A stretch of DNA of 56,045 nt from a virus, in IMG/VR virus record IMGVR_UViG_3300028666_000040, positions 1-56,045 of that record; one strand, written 5' to 3'. The position numbers and the translations under genes are program-made. Below, piece by piece: positions 15,929 through 24,684 of this stretch; position 1 is the stretch's first letter; each line of letters starts with the position of its first letter. A model generated the notes under the pieces. The model was not told the origin of the DNA and did no database searches. It saw only the letters and a list, made by a program, of their open reading frames with translations.

Positions 15929-17836
15929 ATGGCGCGCATCATCCAGGCCGAAGCGCGAATAACCGCCGTCGACGCCACCGGCGAGACATTCGCGGCGATC
16001 GCCCAAAAGGTGCGCGGCGTCACGTCGGCATTCAAATCGCTGGGCGGCATTTCGACGTCCGGCATCGGTCGGCTCGATCGCACGGTCGGCCGTCTGCAGC
16101 ACACCATGCGAATGGTGTCGCCGGTTGCCTCCGGCTTTGCGGCGGCCGAGGGCGCGCGCGGTCTGTCCGGGCTTATTCACGAAACCGTCAAGGCGACCGC
16201 CGATCGCGCGCACGAGCGGGTTCGCATGGACGTTTCCGGCATGTCGGCCGCGGAAATCGACGAGGCCGAGCAAGTGTCAGGCGACTTGTCGCAGCGCTAT
16301 AAGGCGCTGTCGCAGACCACGATCATGCACGCGCTCCGCAACATGCGGGCGATCGTCGGTACCTATGAGGAAGCCGGCAAGATTTTGGAGCCAATCCTCA
16401 AGTTGCGCGTCGCCGCGATGGGCGCGCATCCCGAACGGGCGGCCGAACTGGAGGAAGATTTCGACAAGCTTGTTAAGGGCATGGAGATCAAGGGCGTCAC
16501 CATGGACCCTGCGAAATTTACCTCCTACATGCAGGGCATGGCGAAAGCCATCAACGTGTTCGGCGATACGCTGCGCCCGACCGACTATTATGAAATGTTT
16601 AAGTATGGTCGGCAGTCGACGCAAAACCTGTCGCAAAAATTCATGCTCGAAACCGCGCCAACTCTGGCGCAGGAACTTGGCGGCTCCAGCGCCGGTAAGG
16701 CGATGTCGAGTTTCTATCAGGCCATCGTCGGCGGCCGCATCAAACAACAATCGGTCAAGGAACTGGAGACGCTTGGCCTGATCGTTCCCGATCGCGTCGT
16801 GCGCACCAAGACCGGCTCGATCAAGGGGTTGATGCCCGGCGGCGTCAAGGGTTGGGAATTGGCGGCGTCAGATCCGTATGCGTGGGTCAATAACGTGTTG
16901 CTGCCCGCGCTGCACGCGCACGGCATCAGTTCGCCGCAGGCCGTTCAAGCCGTCATCGGTACGATCTTTCAGCAGGCAACCGCCGCGCAGATGGCCGGCA
17001 TCTTCGCTACCCAGCAGCCGCGGATTCAAAAAGACTGGAACCTGGTGCACGGCGCCAAGGGTCTTGAGGCCGCCGACGCGTTCCAAACAAAAGACCCGTT
17101 CATCGCCATGCAGGGTGTGACGGAGCAATTCAAAAATCTTTTGGCGATCGCCGGCGGTCCGCTCGCCGAGCCGGCGGCGAAAGGCCTTAACGATATCGCG
17201 TCCGGCCTGGTCGCGCTCGAAAACGCCGCCAAAGGGCATCCGGTTATGGCCGCCGGCGGCCTGCTCGCCGCGATCACCGGCGCCGGCTATACCGCCTATA
17301 AGCTGTCGACCGCGGCGCTTGGCGGTTTGTTCAAGCTTGGCCGCGCCGCCGCCGGCGGCGCCGGCGCAACCGCGGTCGAGGACTTGTCGGCCGAGGGCGC
17401 CATCAAGGCGATGCAGGCCGCGCAACTCGCCGACGCCGGCGCGGCCGGCGCCGGCTGGCTTAGCTCCGCGCTGTTGCCGCTGTCGCTATTGCCGGCGGCG
17501 GCCGCCGGGTCGATTTGGGCGGGCGGTAAGGCGCAGCAGATTTTTGGCGACGTCGACGTCGGACAAAAGACCGGCTCGTTCGCGCCTGGCGTCGGTTACG
17601 TGCCGTCCTCATTCCCGAGCCTGTCGCCCAACATTCCCAAGCCCGAGGTGAAAGGCAGCGCCGACCTTAACGTCAACGTGCAGGTTGAGCCGTCCGACAG
17701 TTTTATTTCGCGCATCGTCACCGCGATCGAGAATCGCATCAACGCCTTCGGCGCGCTTGGCAACGAGCCCGGCACCGGCGTCGGCACCGCGGGTTCCACC
17801 GGGCTGTCCATGCCGCCGGCGGCGCCGGCGCCGTAG
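15929..17836 (+). CDS. Tape measure protein
   Basis: 635 residues that set tail length; at ~0.15 nm per residue this predicts a tail of roughly 95 nm. Layout: helical N-terminus with VDATGETFAAIAQKVRGV and SGIGRLDRTVGRLQ (Mu-type tape start), a long helical middle with ALRNMRAIVGTYEEAGKILE, then Ala/Gly-rich hydrophobic segments (residues ~430-545) likely to enter the host membrane. The C-terminus DLNVNVQVEPSDSFISRIV is also seen, diverged, at the start of the transglycosylase encoded two genes later. Confidence 0.9.
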   Translation: MARIIQAEARITAVDATGETFAAIAQKVRGVTSAFKSLGGISTSGIGRLDRTVGRLQHTMRMVSPVASGFAAAEGARGLSGLIHETVKATADRAHERVRMDVSGMSAAEIDEAEQVSGDLSQRYKALSQTTIMHALRNMRAIVGTYEEAGKILEPILKLRVAAMGAHPERAAELEEDFDKLVKGMEIKGVTMDPAKFTSYMQGMAKAINVFGDTLRPTDYYEMFKYGRQSTQNLSQKFMLETAPTLAQELGGSSAGKAMSSFYQAIVGGRIKQQSVKELETLGLIVPDRVVRTKTGSIKGLMPGGVKGWELAASDPYAWVNNVLLPALHAHGISSPQAVQAVIGTIFQQATAAQMAGIFATQQPRIQKDWNLVHGAKGLEAADAFQTKDPFIAMQGVTEQFKNLLAIAGGPLAEPAAKGLNDIASGLVALENAAKGHPVMAAGGLLAAITGAGYTAYKLSTAALGGLFKLGRAAAGGAGATAVEDLSAEGAIKAMQAAQLADAGAAGAGWLSSALLPLSLLPAAAAGSIWAGGKAQQIFGDVDVGQKTGSFAPGVGYVPSSFPSLSPNIPKPEVKGSADLNVNVQVEPSDSFISRIVTAIENRINAFGALGNEPGTGVGTAGSTGLSMPPAAPAP

Positions 17837-17858
17837 TAAAAGGAAGGAGGCCGGGACC

Positions 17859-18119
17859 GTGACCGATGACGTTGAAACTCATCCAGTGCAGGTCCACTGG
17901 CGGCATGGCATGGCGGCCCACGCGCCCAAGGTCGTCACCATGCGCGCCTATGAGGTCTATTGCCATGTGTTTGGTGAGCAGAAGGCTTTAGTTACCGGAT
18001 GGTGCCGCGGCGGCTTCGGTCTCGGTGAGTTAACGGCGTTCTTGTACGCGCGGTCGTTTCCGAAAGAGGAATGGCGCAATCGCTTCGATGAGGCGCTACG
18101 CGGACTTAAATTGCCCTAG
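17859..18119 (+). CDS. Small protein after the tape measure, unknown function
   Basis: 86 residues starting at GTG 17859, with AGGAAGGAGG (17841-17850) eight bases upstream. Sequence includes VQVHWRHGMAAHAPKVVTM, two cysteines, and an amphipathic C-terminal helix FPKEEWRNRFDEALRGL. No family recognised. Position suggests a tail-assembly or tail-tip accessory. Confidence 0.6.
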   Translation: MTDDVETHPVQVHWRHGMAAHAPKVVTMRAYEVYCHVFGEQKALVTGWCRGGFGLGELTAFLYARSFPKEEWRNRFDEALRGLKLP

Positions 18120-18138
18120 CGGAGAGGGAGAAAATTTC

Positions 18139-18282
18139 TTGAGGTATTTTTGTTGGTTTGGGCGCCATAGGCGGCAAAGCTATTGGGATGCCGAGGCGTC
18201 ATCCCGAACGTTCTATTGCGCTCGCTGCGGCGTGCCGCTCGGCTTGGAGGCAGCGTGGCGCTTAACATCAACGTCCAGGTGA
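18139..18282 (+). CDS. Tiny zinc-ribbon-like protein
   Basis: 47 residues from TTG 18139, preceded by AGGGAG. It reads RYFCWFGRHRRQSYWDAEAS then TFYCARCGVPLG, with a CxxCG knuckle and an upstream cysteine. From memory it resembles small phage proteins of the DUF1660 kind (short FGRHK-like start, then CxxCG). It overlaps the start of the transglycosylase gene by 28 bases. Start codon choice is the weak point. Confidence 0.5.
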   Translation: MRYFCWFGRHRRQSYWDAEASSRTFYCARCGVPLGLEAAWRLTSTSR

Positions 18283-19250
18283 AGGTCGACGACGAGCACT
18301 TCAACGCGTCGACGTCGACCAAAATCCGCAACGACATTGCGCTCGGCGATCCTGGCCCGAACGATCGGGCCACCGGCCTCGACGATCTGCAGGGCGACCT
18401 GGCGTCGTTTGGTCCGGATGACGGCGTCGGTCGCGCCATGCGCGGCACACAGCTGCACGATTTGAACGGGGGGTCCGAGCGCGGAGAGTGGCCGCGCGCG
18501 CATTCGACGCATCCGCATGGGTCGGCGCCCGGTGCGCCGGCGCGGCATGCGCATTCTCCGGCCGGGCTCGCGCCCGTATCTCACGCGCCGCATCATCATG
18601 CGCACGGCGGCTACACGCCGCGCCCGGCGTCGCCGGCGCGCGCAAACCACACGCCAAGGCCGGCAATGCCGGCGCACCACGTGCCTGGCGCCTATACGCC
18701 GCGGCCGCCGCATGGCAGCGCGCCGCGCACCGGCTCGGCTGAGACTGATAGGGCGATCCGCGAGGCGGCGCGTGAGGGTGGCATCGACGTCAATACGATG
18801 CGCGCCATCGCTTCGATCGAGTCCGGCATGAATCCCGGATCAAACCGGAACAACCGGCACACGCAATATAAGGGGCTTTATCAGATCGGCCACAACGAGT
18901 GGGCCACATTCGGTCGCGGCGATATCTATAACGCGCACGATAACGCCATGGCGGCGGCGCGCATGTTGCGCGCGCATCGCGCGGCGTTTCGCGCGCGCTT
19001 CGGCCGCGACCCGACCGATCGCGAACTTTATATGATCCATCAGCAGGGGCTCGGCTTCTACACGCGCGGCATCATGACCAACATCCGCGGCAATGCTTAT
19101 CCCCACATGCGCGGCCGCCAGACGCAGCAGTCGTTCGAAGCTGGCTGGGGGCGCGAACTGGAACGCCGCGCCGCGTTTTTCCGGGCGCGCGAACGTGCGG
19201 CGCAGGCCGCGTCGTCGTCGGCGCCCGCCGCGCCGGCCGCCGGTCGTTAA
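18255..19250 (+). CDS. Lytic transglycosylase (SLT fold) tail protein
   Basis: 331 residues that probably open peptidoglycan during DNA injection. The C-terminal SLT domain (residues ~165-300) carries catalytic E189 in AIASIESGMNPGS, then YKGLYQIGHNEW and MIHQQGLGFYTRG. Residues ~80-165 form a His/Pro/Ala linker. The N-terminus ALNINVQVKVDDEHF resembles the tape-measure C-terminus. Start GTG 18255 follows GGAGG. Soluble lytic transglycosylase domains are often fused to tape measures; here the domain is a separate gene. Confidence 0.85.
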   Translation: MALNINVQVKVDDEHFNASTSTKIRNDIALGDPGPNDRATGLDDLQGDLASFGPDDGVGRAMRGTQLHDLNGGSERGEWPRAHSTHPHGSAPGAPARHAHSPAGLAPVSHAPHHHAHGGYTPRPASPARANHTPRPAMPAHHVPGAYTPRPPHGSAPRTGSAETDRAIREAAREGGIDVNTMRAIASIESGMNPGSNRNNRHTQYKGLYQIGHNEWATFGRGDIYNAHDNAMAAARMLRAHRAAFRARFGRDPTDRELYMIHQQGLGFYTRGIMTNIRGNAYPHMRGRQTQQSFEAGWGRELERRAAFFRARERAAQAASSSAPAAPAAGR

Positions 19251-19259
19251 GCGGAGAAG

Positions 19260-20621
19260 ATGATGGCCACGGCGCGGGACTATACAAAGACATCGTGGGC
19301 GGCGTCTTACAAAGGCTTTCCGTTCTACTTTGAGCGCGACGACGACGAGATCGGGCGCGGCGTCGTCGTGCATGAATTTCCGAACCGCGACACGCCGTTC
19401 AACGAGGACTTGGGCGCCAAGGCCGTCTATTTCTCCGGCTCGGCTTATATCACCGGCGACGACGTCGATACGCGGGCCGCCGCTTTCAGGGCGCTGTTCA
19501 GCGCGCCTGGTCCCGGCATCCTGGTTGTGCCGCTGTTAGGGCCGGTGCTCGTTCGCGGGCTTACCTGCAAGCGGGTTTCTGAAAAGGACCGGCTCGGCCG
19601 CGTCGCCTTTGATGTCCGCTTCGTGCAGGAGGGCGCGTCGACCGCGCTCATTTCTGTTCCGCTGCTCAATCAGACCGCGGCGACGGCTTCGGCGACGCTC
19701 GCCGCAGCAATCGTCGCCGCGTCGACGTCCATTCTGGCGATCGCCGGTCAGCCGGAGTTTGTCGCGGCGGCGGCTGCGGATGAGGTGCAGGCCGGCGCCG
19801 CAATGATCGATGCGGTCCGCACGTCGAATCCGGTGGACGTCGCCGTCTCTGAAACGGTGGCGGCGCAAATCCGGGCGATCGTGACGGCGGCGCCGTTGTT
19901 GCTCGATCCGGACGGCCCGGCGACGGCAGATGTCGCCGCGCTCGCCGCCGTCATGAATACGCCGGCGCCCGCCACGCCGGCCGCGACCGTGGCGCCCGAA
20001 ACCGGCATCGCGGCGATCGCCGGCGCCATCGTGCAGGCGGCCGTGACGCTCGGCGCCGGCATGTCGCCGCCGGCGGCGCGCGGCGCCATGGCGAGCCTGA
20101 TCGATTTCTACGCGCCGGAAACCGCCGCGGCGATCGACGATGCGCTGTCCGCCAACGCGCAAACGGCGGCGCAGAATGTGCTTGGCGTGCATCAGTTGGT
20201 GCGCCTGGCGGCGCTCACCGCGTGGGCCAATGCGCTGATCGGCGTTATCTACACCGACCGACCGCAGGGCGTGACGGCGCGCGCCGAGGCCGCCGAGCGG
20301 TTTGAAATCGAATTGAACAACTGCCCCGGCGCCGCGTTCGCCGGGCTCTATATCGCAATTGAAGCGCTGCAGGGCGGCGTCGTCGCCTATCTGACGCAAC
20401 TGATCGCCAACCTGGCGCCGGTGGTGACGGTTGAGGCGGCGACGTCGCTGCCGTCGCTGGTGTGGGCCTGGTCGCTTTATCAGGACCCGACGCGCGGCGT
20501 CGACCTGGCGCTGCGCAACGGCGTTCGCCATCCGTCGTTCATGCCGCAAACGTTCGACGCGCTCGCGCCTGGTTACAAGGCGCCCGGCATCTTGACCGCG
20601 TGGCCGGCGCCGCCGCTCTGA
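19260..20621 (+). CDS. DNA circularisation / baseplate-proximal protein (Mu gpN-like)
   Basis: 453 residues. The N-terminal domain has the DNA_circ_N pattern: TSWAASYKGFPFYFERDDDE, GRGVVVHEFPNRDTPFNEDLG, then RAAFRALFSAPGPGILVVPLLG. The rest is long and helical. In Mu the homologue gpN is a tail-baseplate component despite the 'circularisation' name from SfV. Two in-frame ATGs (19260, 19263) follow GGAG; the second is better spaced. The gene order gpN-gpP-gp45-gp46-gp47-gp48 is exactly that of Mu. Confidence 0.88.
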   Translation: MMATARDYTKTSWAASYKGFPFYFERDDDEIGRGVVVHEFPNRDTPFNEDLGAKAVYFSGSAYITGDDVDTRAAAFRALFSAPGPGILVVPLLGPVLVRGLTCKRVSEKDRLGRVAFDVRFVQEGASTALISVPLLNQTAATASATLAAAIVAASTSILAIAGQPEFVAAAAADEVQAGAAMIDAVRTSNPVDVAVSETVAAQIRAIVTAAPLLLDPDGPATADVAALAAVMNTPAPATPAATVAPETGIAAIAGAIVQAAVTLGAGMSPPAARGAMASLIDFYAPETAAAIDDALSANAQTAAQNVLGVHQLVRLAALTAWANALIGVIYTDRPQGVTARAEAAERFEIELNNCPGAAFAGLYIAIEALQGGVVAYLTQLIANLAPVVTVEAATSLPSLVWAWSLYQDPTRGVDLALRNGVRHPSFMPQTFDALAPGYKAPGILTAWPAPPL

Positions 20622-20634
20622 GGGTTTTGTTGTC

Positions 20635-21690
20635 ATGGGGCCGGAATTAGTCACCGTCTCTGCCGGCGGCAGCTTGTGGTCGGCGTTCGAGCGGGTCGCC
20701 GTCGCGGCCGGCGCCAACGAGGCCGCCCGCAGCTTTTCGCTGGCGATCGCCGCCGAGAATGGTCCTAGCGCGGCCGCCTGGACGTTCGCTTGCGGCACCG
20801 AGGTTTCGATTTTCGCCAACGGCGATTTGCTGGTCACCGGCTACGTCGACCGCTATCAGCCGAAATTGAGCGAAAAAAATCAGGCAATCATTCACGTCTC
20901 AGGCCGCAGCAAGGCACAGGACGCGGTCGACTCGTCGGCGATTCACCCGACCGGGCATTTTGAAAATCAAACGCTGCTGCAGATCGCGCAGACCCTCGAT
21001 CTGTTCGGCATCGGCTTTAGTTCGGACCAGCAGCTAAACCAAATTCCGTTTTACCACATCACGCCGGGCGAGACGGTGTTCCGCGCTATCGAAAAGCTGG
21101 CGCGCCAGCAGGGCGTTATTCTGATGGGGCAACCGGACGGCTCGGTCATCATCACGCGCGCCGGCTCCGGTCAAAACTCGCCGCTCATCGAGGGCGTCAA
21201 TTGCAAGGCGCTGGAGGCGGATCACAATTGGGCCGGCCGGCACTCGCATGCCATCGCGCGCGGCCAGCGGCCGATCGGTACCGGCACCGATAATTTGCAA
21301 ATCGAGGAGCAGGCCCAGGACGGCGCCGTGTCGCGTTACCGGCCTGTCGTCGTGGTGCTCGACGACGATACCGATACGCAGCGCGCCCAGCAGGCGGCTA
21401 ACTGGCGCCTGGCGCGCGAAGCCGGCCATTCGCTCAAGGCGCATATTCAGACGCAAGGCTTTCATGATGACGGCGGTCAATTGTGGGCGCCGGGCAATCT
21501 GACGTTTGTCGACAGCGACTTTCTCGACATTCATCAGACCATGGCGATCGAGCGCATCCAATATTCGCAGGCGCGCGGCCCAGGCTCGATCGCTCATATC
21601 AGTCTGTGCGATCCGCAGGCGCTCGGCGGCAAGGGCGGCGGCGCCGGCACGTCTAACAAGGCCTGGTCGACCAAGTTCAAGAGCGAGTGA
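20635..21690 (+). CDS. Baseplate hub protein (Mu gpP-like)
   Basis: 351 residues. It matches the Mu gp44/gpP layout: LWSAFERVAVAAGANEAARS, VSIFANGDLLVTGYVDRYQP, HVSGRSKAQDAVDSSA and a C-terminal domain with RAQQAANWRLAREAGHSLKA and ERIQYSQARGPG. It forms the trimeric hub carrying the spike. The next gene starts overlapping its stop (GTGA), or 2 bases after it at ATG 21693. Confidence 0.9.
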   Translation: MGPELVTVSAGGSLWSAFERVAVAAGANEAARSFSLAIAAENGPSAAAWTFACGTEVSIFANGDLLVTGYVDRYQPKLSEKNQAIIHVSGRSKAQDAVDSSAIHPTGHFENQTLLQIAQTLDLFGIGFSSDQQLNQIPFYHITPGETVFRAIEKLARQQGVILMGQPDGSVIITRAGSGQNSPLIEGVNCKALEADHNWAGRHSHAIARGQRPIGTGTDNLQIEEQAQDGAVSRYRPVVVVLDDDTDTQRAQQAANWRLAREAGHSLKAHIQTQGFHDDGGQLWAPGNLTFVDSDFLDIHQTMAIERIQYSQARGPGSIAHISLCDPQALGGKGGGAGTSNKAWSTKFKSE

Positions 21691-21692
21691 AG

Positions 21693-22214
21693 ATGTCTTA
21701 TTCCTGGCTTCGTCATTCGCTGGAAAACAACGACGGCGTTTTAGGAACGCTACGCCGCGCTCTTATCACGGCGGTCGACGACTCCGGCGACCAGCAACTC
21801 GTCAACCTGCAGGCGCTGGCGAAAGACTTTCCGCAGAAGATCGTTCGCATCCTGCCGCACGGCTTTTCGTCGAATCCGCCGCAAAACTCGGAGGGCGTTC
21901 TTAAATCGCTCGGCGGCCGCTCCGATCGCGGCATGTTCATCGGCGGCGAGCACAAGCAATATCGCCAGAAGAATTTGAAGCCCGGCAATGCCGTTCTGTA
22001 CGACGATCAAGGCAACATCGTCTTTATGCAGAGCGGCACCGGCATCACCGTGTCGGCCAAAAAGGGCCAGGTCGTTGTGCAAACGCAGGGCCAGCAGATC
22101 GTCGTCAATCCGAACGGCGCCAATGTGTATTTGGGCGGCGATCCGAGTAAGGACGGGTTTTCCAAGGTCCTGACCGTCGCCGGGCCGTCCTTCAACGTGT
22201 ACGCCAAAATCTAG
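21693..22214 (+). CDS. Baseplate spike / assembly protein (Mu gp45-like)
   Basis: 173 residues, the central membrane-piercing spike. It has an OB-fold-type N-terminal half (DGVLGTLRRALITAVDDSGDQ, VRILPHGFSSNPP, GGRSDRGMFIGGEH) and a C-terminal beta-helix (ITVSAKKGQVVVQTQGQQIV). ATG 21693 is used; GTG 21687 overlapping the previous stop is the alternative. The HxH iron-binding motif of the Mu spike tip is not visible here. Confidence 0.9.
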   Translation: MSYSWLRHSLENNDGVLGTLRRALITAVDDSGDQQLVNLQALAKDFPQKIVRILPHGFSSNPPQNSEGVLKSLGGRSDRGMFIGGEHKQYRQKNLKPGNAVLYDDQGNIVFMQSGTGITVSAKKGQVVVQTQGQQIVVNPNGANVYLGGDPSKDGFSKVLTVAGPSFNVYAKI

Positions 22215-22226
22215 CGCGGTTCGCCG

Positions 22227-22793
22227 ATGCCAGAATATTTGATCCGCTCGCAGGAGGGCTGTTCGCCCGATCCGTTCCTGCTGTGGGACTCCGTCCTGAT
22301 CGGAATTGAAGGCGGCACCGATTTCGTTTGCGATTGGGCGCTGGCGGCTCCGCCGCACAACGCATTGAACGCCGGCGGCCTGCAGGCCGTCGCCGAACTG
22401 CAGACCGCGGTGTTTCTGCTGCTGTTCACCGATGCGTTCGTGCCGCCCGATCATCCGCTTGCTTATTTGGCCGATGGCATCGCCGCCGGCTTTTGGGGCG
22501 ACGGCATCGACGTTCGCGCCGACTTGAACGAGCAGCCGCTCGGCTCGTTTCTTTGGTTGCTGGAGCGTGCGCCGCTGCAGGCCGCCGGCATGCCGATCGA
22601 GTACTGGGCCGAGGTGTTCGCGGTCGAAGCGCTGGCGCCGCTGAAGGCGCAGGGCGCCGTCGTCGAGATCGACGTGTCCGCCGTCGCCAACACGCTGATG
22701 AGCCGCGTCGAGTTGTCGGTGCAATTGTATGGCCGCGACGGTGCCGCGGTTTACGACGGCCGCTTCGATCTCGCCTGGCGACAGTTGGCTTAG
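22227..22793 (+). CDS. Baseplate wedge protein (Mu gp46-like)
   Basis: 188 residues with gp46 family marks: LQTAVFLLLFTDAF, IAAGFWGDGI, GSFLWLLERAPL, ELSVQLYGRDG. In Mu-like and P2-like phages the equivalent (gpW in P2) joins baseplate wedges to the hub and has a gp25-like fold. It lies between spike and baseplate J genes, the conserved order. Confidence 0.88.
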   Translation: MPEYLIRSQEGCSPDPFLLWDSVLIGIEGGTDFVCDWALAAPPHNALNAGGLQAVAELQTAVFLLLFTDAFVPPDHPLAYLADGIAAGFWGDGIDVRADLNEQPLGSFLWLLERAPLQAAGMPIEYWAEVFAVEALAPLKAQGAVVEIDVSAVANTLMSRVELSVQLYGRDGAAVYDGRFDLAWRQLA

Positions 22794-22805
22794 GGAAAAC
22801 ACAAA

Positions 22806-23951
22806 ATGCCGTTTCCGATTCCGGCGCTCGCCGATCTTGTTCAGCGGGCGCGCTCGGGTTTTCGCACCTATCTTCCGGGCAGCGATGCGTGGATGTGGCC
22901 GAATAATCTTTATGCTTCGGCAAAGGTCATCGGCGGCGCGGCATTCGAGATTTTCGGGTTCGCCGACTACATTCAAAAACAAAAGTTCGCCATTACGGCG
23001 GACGGCGAAAATCTCGATTTGCATGGCGCCGAGTTCGGCCTGGCGCGGCGCCCGGCATCGCCGGCGGACGGCAATGTCATCTTTACCACGACGGATGCGA
23101 TCGCCGTCGACGCCGGTGCGCAACTCGCGCGGACCGATGGTGTTGTTCTCATCGCCCAACAGGCCGGCACGCTCAATGGCGCCGGCAACTTGACGATTGC
23201 CGTTGAGGCGGCGAGCGGCGGCCTCAATACCTCGACGGCCGCCAACGCGCCGTTGGCCATTCTGTCCGGTGTCAGCGGGCCTGGCGCGTCGACCGCGCTT
23301 GTCGCCGTCGACTCCAGCGGCCTTACCGGCGGCCTCGATATCGAGCCGGATGGCGAGCCCTACACCACCGACCTGTCAACCTATCGCGGCCGCATCCTGT
23401 TTAGGAAGCGCAACCCGCCGTTCGGCGGTTGTCCGGCGGACTATGTGCAGTGGGCCACCAACGTGACCGGCGTCACGCGCGTGTTTGTTGAGCGCAACTG
23501 GAACGGCCCCGGCACGGTTCGCGTGTTTCCCATCATGGACGATCTGTTCGCCGCCGCCGGCGGCGTTCCCGGCGCCGCCGACATCGAACGCGTGACCGAA
23601 TATCTGGCGAGCGTGCAGCCGTCCGATGCTCTCGTTACGGTGCAGGCGCCGGCGCCGGTCATCGTCAATCTGACCGTGCAGGGGCTCAATCCGAACACGG
23701 CGCCGGTGCGCAATGCCGTGCAGGCCGAGCAGGCCGCCGCGTTTCGCCGGCTGTCGCGGGTCGCCGGCGGCGATACCTATTTTTCTTCGATGCCCTATCT
23801 CGCCTATCCGGCGGCCTATGCGCTGCAATGGCTTTGGGGCGCGCTCAATGACGCGATCGGCGAACAGAGCGCCGTGCTGGTGTCGCCGGCCGCCGACGTT
23901 GTGCTGGAGCCGGGCCAGTTCCCGGTGCTCGGCGCCATTTCGTTTGAATAG
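22806..23951 (+). CDS. Baseplate protein J (Mu gp47-like)
   Basis: 381 residues; a baseplate wedge organiser. Marks: PIPALADLVQRARSGFRTYL, LDLHGAEFGLARRPASPA, GNVIFTTTDAIAVDAGAQL, and RILFRKRNPPFGGCPADYVQ, followed by TGVTRVFVERNWNGPGTV. All are arranged as in the gpJ/gp47 family. Adjacent gp46 and gp48 homologues confirm the assignment. Confidence 0.92.
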   Translation: MPFPIPALADLVQRARSGFRTYLPGSDAWMWPNNLYASAKVIGGAAFEIFGFADYIQKQKFAITADGENLDLHGAEFGLARRPASPADGNVIFTTTDAIAVDAGAQLARTDGVVLIAQQAGTLNGAGNLTIAVEAASGGLNTSTAANAPLAILSGVSGPGASTALVAVDSSGLTGGLDIEPDGEPYTTDLSTYRGRILFRKRNPPFGGCPADYVQWATNVTGVTRVFVERNWNGPGTVRVFPIMDDLFAAAGGVPGAADIERVTEYLASVQPSDALVTVQAPAPVIVNLTVQGLNPNTAPVRNAVQAEQAAAFRRLSRVAGGDTYFSSMPYLAYPAAYALQWLWGALNDAIGEQSAVLVSPAADVVLEPGQFPVLGAISFE

Positions 23952-23962
23952 GGCGCGCCGCA

Positions 23963-24682
23963 ATGACGACGTGTTCGACGGCGGCGCCGGCGCCGCTGCA
24001 ATGCCCGACGCTGCAGCAATCGATCGAAGCCACCGCGGCGCTGTTGCCGCGCGGCCGCGCCTGGCCGGCGCGCGATCGGTCGGCGGTGGCGCGGTTTCTG
24101 GAGTGGCTCGGCGGCCTTACCGGGACGCCGGCGCCGGCTGATTATCCGCCCGGCTTTGTGCAGACCGGATTTGTCGCCGCGCTCGGCGCGGTGCGAAATT
24201 TTATCGAGACGCAACTGTGCGCTTTGCGTCTTGAGTTTTGGTGCGCGACGCAAACGCTGACCACAGATCTGTGGATGCTGGAGTACGGTCTGCCCGACGA
24301 GTGCGATCCGTTCCCCGATCTGTGCGCCAAGGTTGCGGCGCTCGGCGGCCGGCGCTGTGAACTTTATCAGAAGATCGTCGCCGACAACGGTTGGACCATC
24401 ACCTGCAGCCCGGTTGAGTATTGCGTCGGCAACGGCGCGTTCGCCGGTTCTGGTTTTGCCGGAAACATCATGGTTGGCGGTCCGCCGGTCGGCGGTCACA
24501 TCGTCATCACGGTCTTTCTCGCCGAGAGTCCCTCCTACGGCCTCAAACAGTCGCCGTTCCTTGCCGGCTGCGCGCTCGCCGGCATGCCGCTCACCTGTCC
24601 GCCTGAAATCGGGCCGCTGCAGTGCCTGATCGAGCGGATCGTTCCCGCCCATGTCGTCGTCAGCTATCAAACGGTGAATTGA
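23963..24682 (+). CDS. Baseplate / tail protein (Mu gp48-like)
   Basis: 239 residues. The diagnostic LLPRGRAWP (around 28-36) and RFLEWLGGL segments are typical of the gp48 / DUF2313 family, equivalent to P2 gpI, which links wedge and fibres. The C-terminal half has many cysteines (CDPFPDLC, CELYQ, CSPVEYCVG, CALAGMPLTCPP), more than usual. The fibre gene follows 2 bases later. Confidence 0.88.
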   Translation: MTTCSTAAPAPLQCPTLQQSIEATAALLPRGRAWPARDRSAVARFLEWLGGLTGTPAPADYPPGFVQTGFVAALGAVRNFIETQLCALRLEFWCATQTLTTDLWMLEYGLPDECDPFPDLCAKVAALGGRRCELYQKIVADNGWTITCSPVEYCVGNGAFAGSGFAGNIMVGGPPVGGHIVITVFLAESPSYGLKQSPFLAGCALAGMPLTCPPEIGPLQCLIERIVPAHVVVSYQTVN

Positions 24683-24684
24683 AA

